Below are positions 56,934 through 64,000 of a DNA stretch of 64,000 bases, in pieces (positions within the stretch are counted from its first letter, which is position 1; each line of letters starts with the position of its first letter). The notes under the pieces are model-generated. The model was not told where the DNA came from. It did no database searches and saw only the letters and a program-made list of their open reading frames with translations. The DNA comes from Hydractinia symbiolongicarpus (taxonomy: Eukaryota > Cnidaria > Hydrozoa > Anthoathecata > Hydractiniidae): the NCBI RefSeq assembly GCF_029227915.1, contig NC_079875.1, positions 31,813,501 to 31,877,500 on the forward strand. The letters run 5' to 3'. The translations under genes and the position numbers were made by a program.

Positions 56934-57875
56934 GTAAGCACTGTTTTTTTTTAATTTGAATGAAAATAGGAGAAAAATTGTGTCTTAAAACGTATTAAAA
57001 GACTGATATAGAAATAACAAAGTTGTGAAGTTGAGCCCTTGGGTGATATCGAATGAACATTGCATCCTTATTGTTATTTTGTTCACTGTTTAATGTGTAC
57101 CGTGGGAATGCTTAAAGATGTTTTCAAACACGACTTTTAAAATTTATCGAATAGTCAAAAGAACTCCATGAAAGAAGTTAACCACAAAATATTAATTGAT
57201 CACTTAATGCAAATTTCTGCAGAATTGAATTATATGTAAACTTAAACATGGAGACAAAAGTTAAAGAAAATGTTTGAGCCACCTATTTTCTGCAAAGTAA
57301 ATAACAAGTTATTATTATGAACTTATATTGTATACTTGGTTTTTTTGGCCTGCGTAGCTCTGAGAGTACAATACAGCACAGTTTGTAGAATTGTAGATTA
57401 ACTTAATACAACATCAATTCATGCAAAATAAAGAATAAGTTAGACGAAGAAATAACAAAATAATAGTACAGGGCAGTTCTTGTCCTCTCTTTATGCACGT
57501 CATGGTAGCTACAATCAAATTAGTTTTTATTTGAAGCAAAAGCAGCGGTCAAATAATGCTTGTTACCTACGAAAACAATCACTGTCTTTAAAAATATCAA
57601 CATGGTAGACACAGACGAGCTTTAATTCTATTAATCAGAAAGTAAGAACCTATATCCATGTAATATTTTTTCACAACTTGTTTATCCTTGGTTTAAACCT
57701 ATCATTTTTTTAAAAAATTGCTAATTGAATAAAGAACTTTAATTGACTTTGAAATCTATAATGCCAGCCTTGGATCACGTGACGTGACTATCTATATTGT
57801 ACTTACATCAGTATGTTAAAACCTCTATCGTATATTGAGTTATATATATTGCACTTTTCCCTTTGCTTGTGAATT

Positions 57876-58503
57876 ATGTCATCTTCAACACTTTCATATT
57901 TTGTGGATGCCGATAAGAGAAAAACTGAGGTGAGTAAATTACTAAGCGGGAGTTTCCTTTAAATCAAAAACAATTTGAGTCTTTTAAACATGAAGTTCCT
58001 GCGATAGCAGAAAGTTTAGTGGGCTATGCAAAGTAACATCGGTTAAAGATATCCCCCCCCCCCCCCCCCACAATATTTGGGGCATTACCGGACCTTCTGA
58101 CGCAATTGTCATTTTTCTTCTGTCTCGACTAGTTAACAATACTATTTATAGCGAACCTACAAATAACTGGAAAATGAGTTGGTGATGTCAGCTTTATATA
58201 TTATTATTTAGCTAAATGAAACAGTTGATGCTGATGAAATGCGTCGGCGCCGCCAGCTAAATCAGGGTGCGGAAAAACGCTGACGCCAACAGCAGCGTCA
58301 ACAAGAAGAGCAACAACAACAACAAAAAAAAATATAGTGAAACAGTTGCAAGAACAAGTATGTTTCTATATGCTTTTAAATATACTTGTAAGTCAGGGAG
58401 TTCGAAATAACCGAATGCGTGAAATAAAATTTGGCAACCTCTGGTTTGTTATGACATGTGTACCATTTTGTTATTTCTAGATCGTCGCACTAAATGAGGA
58501 AAT
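57876..58503 (+). CDS. Three exons of a Q/R-rich coiled-coil gene (possibly damaged)
   Basis: Exon 1, 57,876-57,929: ATG, MSSSTLSYFVDADKRKTE, donor GAG/GTGAGT. Exon 2, 58,212-58,357: acceptor TATTTAG, LNETVDADEMRRRRQLNQGA, EKR, a TGA (CGA in a normal frame?), then a Gln-rich RQQQRQQEEQQQQQ run; a one-base slip in the A-run is needed to reach IVKQLQEQ, donor GTATGT. Exon 3, 58,481-58,503: a 23-nt microexon IVALNEE with donor GTAAGT. Exons 1 and 2 join in phase 0. The product would be a basic, Gln-rich coiled coil, no known family. The stop and slip may be real decay or errors in low-complexity sequence. Confidence 0.4.
58053..58069. repeat. Poly-C run (17 C)
   Basis: Uninterrupted C17 in an AT-rich intron-like region. 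Its length is probably variable and prone to sequencing error; the complementary G-run could form unusual structures. Confidence 0.9.
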
Positions 58504-58509
58504 GTAAGT

Positions 58510-60620
58510 GTGTTCTCATAATGCATTGTTTTTTTGTTATATACATGAGACTTAAATTATTTCGTAATTGCATACCTAGTGCCACTGCTACACGATACAA
58601 AAAGGCAAATATAGTGCTAAAATAAGCAGAAAATATGTGCATTTGTTTTTATTTAACTGAACTGAAATCATCAGCATACATTAAGTAGCAATTGTAATTA
58701 AACAAGAAGTCTTAAGGCTTAAAGTTTTCTGTGACTCTTCTCTATCTTTATAAAAGACTGGAAAAAATATCTGCATCGTTGTTTGTTACACTGAGATTAT
58801 CTCAGTTTCGGTTAAACATTATTACTTCCCATGCGAACACTGTCAGATTTGATATTGAGATATTAACCTTGTATTAAGCGGAGTTGCTCTAACAATTGTG
58901 GACAGCGTCGCTTCAATAATTTCTGCAAAAAAAAGTTTCACAAAAATTTCTCGCCCTAACATTTTGTACCACAAATTCTGTATGCAATTTTAAAAGGCAA
59001 GAATATTTATTACAATCACTGATTACTTGAGGTGGGAATAACAAAAAAGCTAGATAATGGGAGTACATTCTCTTACGTTACTAAGAAACACGACGAAGGG
59101 TACATAGACCGAAATGAGAAGAAAAAGTTAGATTTATGATTTAAAAAATGCTATGTTTTTAAATGTTTATATACAAAACAAAATGGCGAGTAATTATTTA
59201 TCTGGGTACGAAAGTACGCAAAGAAAACAAAGCGTAAAATATTACATCAGAGAAAGGCATCACAGATTTTCCTGTCATAGTTCGTAATTCTGATTTGCTG
59301 ATGCTGCATTTTAACGACGGCGACATTAAAAAAATTTTGGTTCATAAACGTTATCCAAAATCTTATGTCTGCTTGCCTCGCATTTGCCACAAAATTTCAA
59401 ATCTCACATAGTGTTCGGTCAAATGTTTACATAAAATATATATATATATGAAACAGCTTGTATGGTGTAAAACTAATTGGCAAAATTTTTTTTGGTTAAT
59501 TAGTCAAATAAGAATTGCAAAAAAATTTTTGGTTATAATGAGTTATTAATTGGCAACACAAAATACAAATTCTAAATAATACTAAATTCTTTTATTTTGG
59601 ACCAAAAAGGTTTGATCAAAATGTAAAAGATTAGAGGTTAATAACAAAATCAAAGTTTGAAACATTTTGCAAGAAAATGAGTTATTTTGATAATACTGCA
59701 TACATTCTTTCCCCATCTGTGTATATATCTGTAAGTCTGAATGACGTCAACACATGTTTTGGTTAATGGATTTTTTCTTAACAATTTACTAACTGTCAAA
59801 AGCGACATTCCAAATCTCACAGAAAACGTATAGAAGATTTAATAAAACCTGTAGGCATTCAACTGTTCAGCTTGTTAAGAAAAAATTTAAAGGAAATTAT
59901 GAAAGATGGAGAACTAAAGACATTATACACTTATCCCTAGCAGTATAAAATACTATAAGGGCAAGTATTTAATTGGACAACTGCCGAGCTCGTAAATTGA
60001 ATTATTAAAAGCTGCACCCAATAGCAAACATATATCCCCGACTCTACTATAAAGAATTTAACATTAGGACTCGAGAACGGCTTATACAAAATGAAAAAAA
60101 TTATTACTAACAATCTATTTAATTCCGAATTAGTTATTAACATGCATTAATATGCTTCCTTGACATGCGTATAATTTTAATTCTGTGCTATTTTTTTCTT
60201 GCAGCCACAGCCCGGCATTTGTTTAATGAAACTTTATTGGCAACTACGATATGCAGTTTTGTCGGCGCACTAACGAAAATGTGAAATGCAGTTGGCATGC
60301 TTCAGTTTTTAGACGTTTCCAGTTTATGGATACTGCGGTAATTTTTTAACAAACCAAATCACTATTTAAGATCCTATATATTAATTAAAATATATTCCGC
60401 TAACGTTTAATACTATTTCTTTGCAAATATTTGTAACAAACATGTCTCACAATACCGATGTCTCATTCGTTCTTCTTTTTTTATTAAAAAGATCAGTAAT
60501 CCAACGCCGTCATTATGTGGAGTACATTTCATTGTTGTAACTAATACAAAGCATTATGCGGTATAAATTTAATGGCGTTAAATTTATTTGTTCTAGAGGT
60601 ATCGTCATGGTGACTTGAAC
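58510..60620. other. AT-rich DNA, no gene recognised
   Basis: A T-rich acceptor-like TTTTTTTCTTGCAG lies at 60,191-60,204, but the following reading closes at a stop within about 65 nt. Otherwise nothing supported. Confidence 0.4.
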
Positions 60621-60625
60621 GGAAA

Positions 60626-60838
60626 TTACCCAACACAAGCCACACAAAATTATCCAACACCAGCCACATAAAATTATCCAACACCAGCCACATAAAATTA
60701 TCCAACACCAGCCACATAAAATTATCCAACACCAGCCACATAAAATTATCCAACACCAGCCACATAAAATTATCCAACACCAGCCACATAAAATTATCCA
60801 ACACCAGCCACATAAAATTATCCAACACCAGTCACATG
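60626..60838. repeat. 24-bp minisatellite (about 8.5 copies)
   Basis: Units CCACATAAAATTATCCAACA plus CCAG, nearly identical in the middle with variants at both ends (CACACAAAATT; CACATGTAG). Because 24 is a multiple of three, the minus strand gives a repeated LDNFMWLV open frame; I do not regard this as a gene. Confidence 0.95.
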
Positions 60839-60839
60839 T

Positions 60840-63800
60840 AGTACTTTATAGCCGTATATCCTTGAATAAAATAACTGATGCAGAAATATGGGCAAACCAA
60901 TTGCAAATACTTTTTGTGCCCTGGTGATTTTATTATGAGGTTATGAGGTTTATTATGAGGTTTAGTGCATTACAGCAATGCACTTTTTTGTGATCCGAAT
61001 AATAAAGTCGCCGTGTAACCTGAAATGAAATAACTAAGGCAGAAATCTGACCAACAACTGTAATTACTATTTGAGCGAAGACTTCATACGTTTTGTTGGA
61101 CGTGAAATATATCAGTCTTTCTAAGCAGATTGTGGTGTGTGGGTTAGTGCAATATAGTAGTGTATTATGACAGTGCCAAATTTTTCTTATCAGCTACATC
61201 AGTTGCTGCATAACATAAGAATACAAGAAATTTAATAAAGTAGTGCAAAAAAAAGAAAACTGAGAAAGAAATCTGGTATAGTATACAAGCAGATATAAAG
61301 TTTAATAGCACAAATGTTGAAAATATTTGTTCTCACATTTATTGATCATAGAAAACGAAGCATTCATGAACTGGAACTCGTCCGGTAAAGATGTTTGCAC
61401 CGACTGCATTTCTTAAAAACTATGAAATTTAATCCAATGATCTGTCAAATAATTCCAGACTTAGGAAAAGGTTAAATTAATTCTTTTAAAAAGTTTTAAA
61501 ATGGCAGTATATTGCAGACTGTTCACAATAAGCTATAATATCAATTTTCGGCAGCAAATGAAATTTAGAAATTTTATTTTATTAAATTGTCGCTGAAGTT
61601 TGCATACAGCAAAATATTAAAGGCTTGTAACTGGCTTACAGAGACCTATGAACAACTAAAGCAAGGAATAGCTGAAATTACAATATATGTTTGATATTCG
61701 TGCATTAAAAGTAAGTTTAAAAATTACCAGCACTTATTTAAGCTACAACGGAAGCATTTTTTAACCTCGCTGGTTTAATTTCCAACCTAGACGTGCAAAT
61801 GTCCGATGTATCACGCATATAATCCATGTGAATCAAACCAAAATATATGCAAAAAAACAAAATCAAAGAAAAAAAGAAGGTGTCTAACAATCGTTGCGCA
61901 AAAAAGCTAAATCTCAAAAAAAAATTTTACTTGCTTTGACAATGCAACCATGTGCATCAGGGAATGAATGTATATATACCAGATTAGCTTTGTTTTTTTT
62001 GGTGATATTGTCCTATCAATTTTTACAGCCGTTTTCACAGAAAATAGCAGGGAGCCAAATAGCTGCTATAGATTTGGATGACAATGTCAATTACCCGTTA
62101 CCATTTTTGTCGACTTCTTACCACTTATTAAAAAAACAGTGTTAACAATTATTCTAATATAATTCTTACCGTGACAATGGCCTACTAATGCCAAATCCTG
62201 CTAATTCAGAATAAATCATATAGCTTTTTTTATAAAAGTGTCAAAACCGGAAAAATTTACAGTAAAATAAAATTAATATGAAGGAAATCAGTACAGAAGA
62301 TGTGAAAAGAGACAACCTTGTTTTTTCTCTTTTCCGTGAGATGCGGCACGCACATGTATTCCCGGGCTAAAACATACTTAAAACGGGCGGCCAAGATTGT
62401 AGCATAATAACAAATGGACCTCGTGTTTCGGCCAAACTTGAAAAAACAATGTTCGAGCCCAAAGAACGTGACTGGTAATTTATGTGCCGTGGACAACCAT
62501 ACTCACTCACAGAAAGGCAAACAGCTCACACTGTGCCCCAAAAGTTTTCAATTCTCATGAAAAAAAGCAAAAAATGGCACGACATCTGATTTCTTTCAAT
62601 TTTAGTGTAAAATCGGTTGTATCAGGAAATCGGATTATTTAAGTACCCGAATTCATAGAAGAGTTTGATAATTCCACTATCTGATTAGTTAGCAATACGC
62701 CCTTCATGAAAAGCTTCATTTCAATAGTTTTTTAATCATTTATCCTTTCCTAAATATATTGTAAGGGTTATCATGCGGGATGATTTCCCTTGATGAAATA
62801 AAGTTTTTGTAAGTTTAAAGTCAAGGCGATGGCTAGAGGTATGGGATCCAAAAATTTGACATGTAGGATTCTAATGGCCAAATATAAAAATTGATGAAAT
62901 CATGCAGATTGACGAAGGAAGAGAACATTCGACCTCTTCGAAACTTTTTCAGCTATTTTTTCATGTAAGATTATTGTCATAAATATTAATCTGACGACAA
63001 CTGTACTTCAATTAGAGGATCAGTAATTTATAAATTTGTATTAAGGAGAAGTAGAATGTTGTTCGATCAAGTTGCATAATGCAGCAATAATGGATAATAT
63101 ACGCGAAGACGAGAAAAATAATAATGGCAGCATGAAAGGGGAAAGTAAGCTCATGTTGATGTTAATTGTTACAGTGTTATCGTAGCTTTTGTCAACCGTA
63201 TTTCTTTGTTGTATCCTAATAATGTTTTCACCGATATGTTCATAGTCATTTGTTACAAACCACACGAAAGATATTTACATGCATCATCAAACATAAAGGA
63301 TTTTATCTTTTTATTACTACTAATTTGTGGAGACGTACAGACAAGCTCCAGTCATGAACACCAAGATACTAATTAGAGGGGTATTTGTATTCGAAATTTG
63401 TATTAGCTAAGGACAAGAACCTACATGGCAAACTTTGGCGTTTGTAAATAAAACAAACAATGTCCGTTACAAATTAATTTTCGTACAACCCATTAGAGAC
63501 ATTGTAATAAAAATAAAAAGTCGATCATAAAATGCAGCAACACTTGCGAGAGTTTTAAGAAAAAAATGCCACCTATCCTTTTAATTAGATGAACACAAAT
63601 TAATTTACCCATTTTGTTTTATTTTGTTATATTATTGCAACTTTGGCAGAAGACAAAGTAAAACATATAGGTTATTCTAGGAAATTTATTGAGTTTTTAT
63701 GATAATGTAATCAGTCCAATTTGCAATTATCCGCAAAGATGCAAAATTTATATTCTGAAAATAATGAATGACGCGTCAATAAGTTAACTGGGAATTTACT

Positions 63801-64000
63801 GGGAATTATAAGCGATGACACATTTAAAAAAACTAGAATATAAGTAACTTAAACGTGAAAACGTGAAAAAAAAGTAGCTGCTACAATTATGGTGAAAAGG
63901 CGTGCCCATTTTTGTTTTATGTGTTTTGTTTTCAATATACGTCTTTTAAATAATGTACATACATGAAAATGTTAGAACTAAGTTACCTCGCTGCAGCCTT
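60840..64000. other. AT-rich DNA, no gene recognised
   Basis: A small tandem duplication TTATGAGGTTTATTATGAGG near 60,935-60,962. The open frame at 61,894-62,145 has one hydrophobic segment (LALFFLVILSYQFL) but no family motif or codon signature. No exons supported. Confidence 0.4.

Noticed and set aside
60541-60828. Membrane-like repeat protein (LDNFMWLV)n on the minus strand
   Set aside because: Explained by the 24-bp minisatellite; no start context, promoter or homologue.
61894-62145. Small membrane protein gene
   Set aside because: One hydrophobic stretch in an AT-rich open frame; no motif, splice signals or family resemblance.

Overview
This window is eukaryotic, AT-rich and dominated by mobile and repetitive DNA. 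It holds no bacterial-style operon, rRNA gene or CRISPR array. Degenerate copies of CR1/L2-type LINE, SINE, Helitron, BEL/Pao, DIRS, Tigger/pogo and Ty1/copia elements sit in it. There are short canonical GT-AG introns, frequent TAGC runs, and gene families (an expanded kinase-like family and a glycosyltransferase-like exon) that I associate with cnidarians. A hydrozoan-like cnidarian is my best guess; that is inference from family resemblance, not proof.

Layout. 1-513: a few monomers of a ~123-bp satellite. 514-3.8 kb: a broken CR1/L2-like LINE on the minus strand whose 3' tail abuts the satellite; a tRNA-derived SINE sits between its endonuclease and reverse transcriptase parts. 3.8-10.8 kb: Helitrons joined end to end, CTAG 3' ends directly abutting TC 5' ends, first on the minus strand and then, after a palindromic head-to-head junction, on the plus strand. 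One minus copy keeps the first 226 codons of the Helitron protein with 23-residue STPR-type repeats and a Cys-rich finger. 11.5-12.3 kb: BEL/Pao pol remnant. 15.8-19.1 kb: degenerate DIRS-type element on the minus strand (Gag, RT, RNase H, tyrosine recombinase). 19.25-32.09 kb: about 12.8 kb of the same satellite, organised from ~23 kb into higher-order repeats of 1,639 bp and variants. 32.1-32.6 kb: decayed ORF of an unplaced multicopy element. 33-47 kb: mostly unique AT-rich DNA with a miniature Helitron-like element, a Tigger N-terminal fragment, a GACGTC palindrome cluster and a probable terminal exon of a glycosyltransferase-like gene. 47.5-50.6 kb: spliced but damaged genes, namely short phase-0 exons, a kinase-like pseudogene lacking catalytic residues, and on the minus strand a two-exon chromodomain-like gene with one internal stop. 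51.46-55.27 kb: a young Ty1/copia element with 278-bp LTRs and an intact 1,021-residue Gag-Pol ORF that has lost its RNase H region in frame. 56-58.5 kb: short tandem repeats and exons of a Q/R-rich coiled-coil gene. 58.5-64 kb: little recognisable except a 24-bp minisatellite.

The strongest points for follow-up are the satellite with higher-order repeats and its near phase-matched interruption by an 18.7-kb transposon block; the head-to-tail Helitron concatemers carrying many TGACGTCA (CRE-like) sites; a 2A-like motif in the LINE with the key Asn replaced by Cys; and the RNase H-deleted copia element. All calls come from reading the sequence; no search was run.
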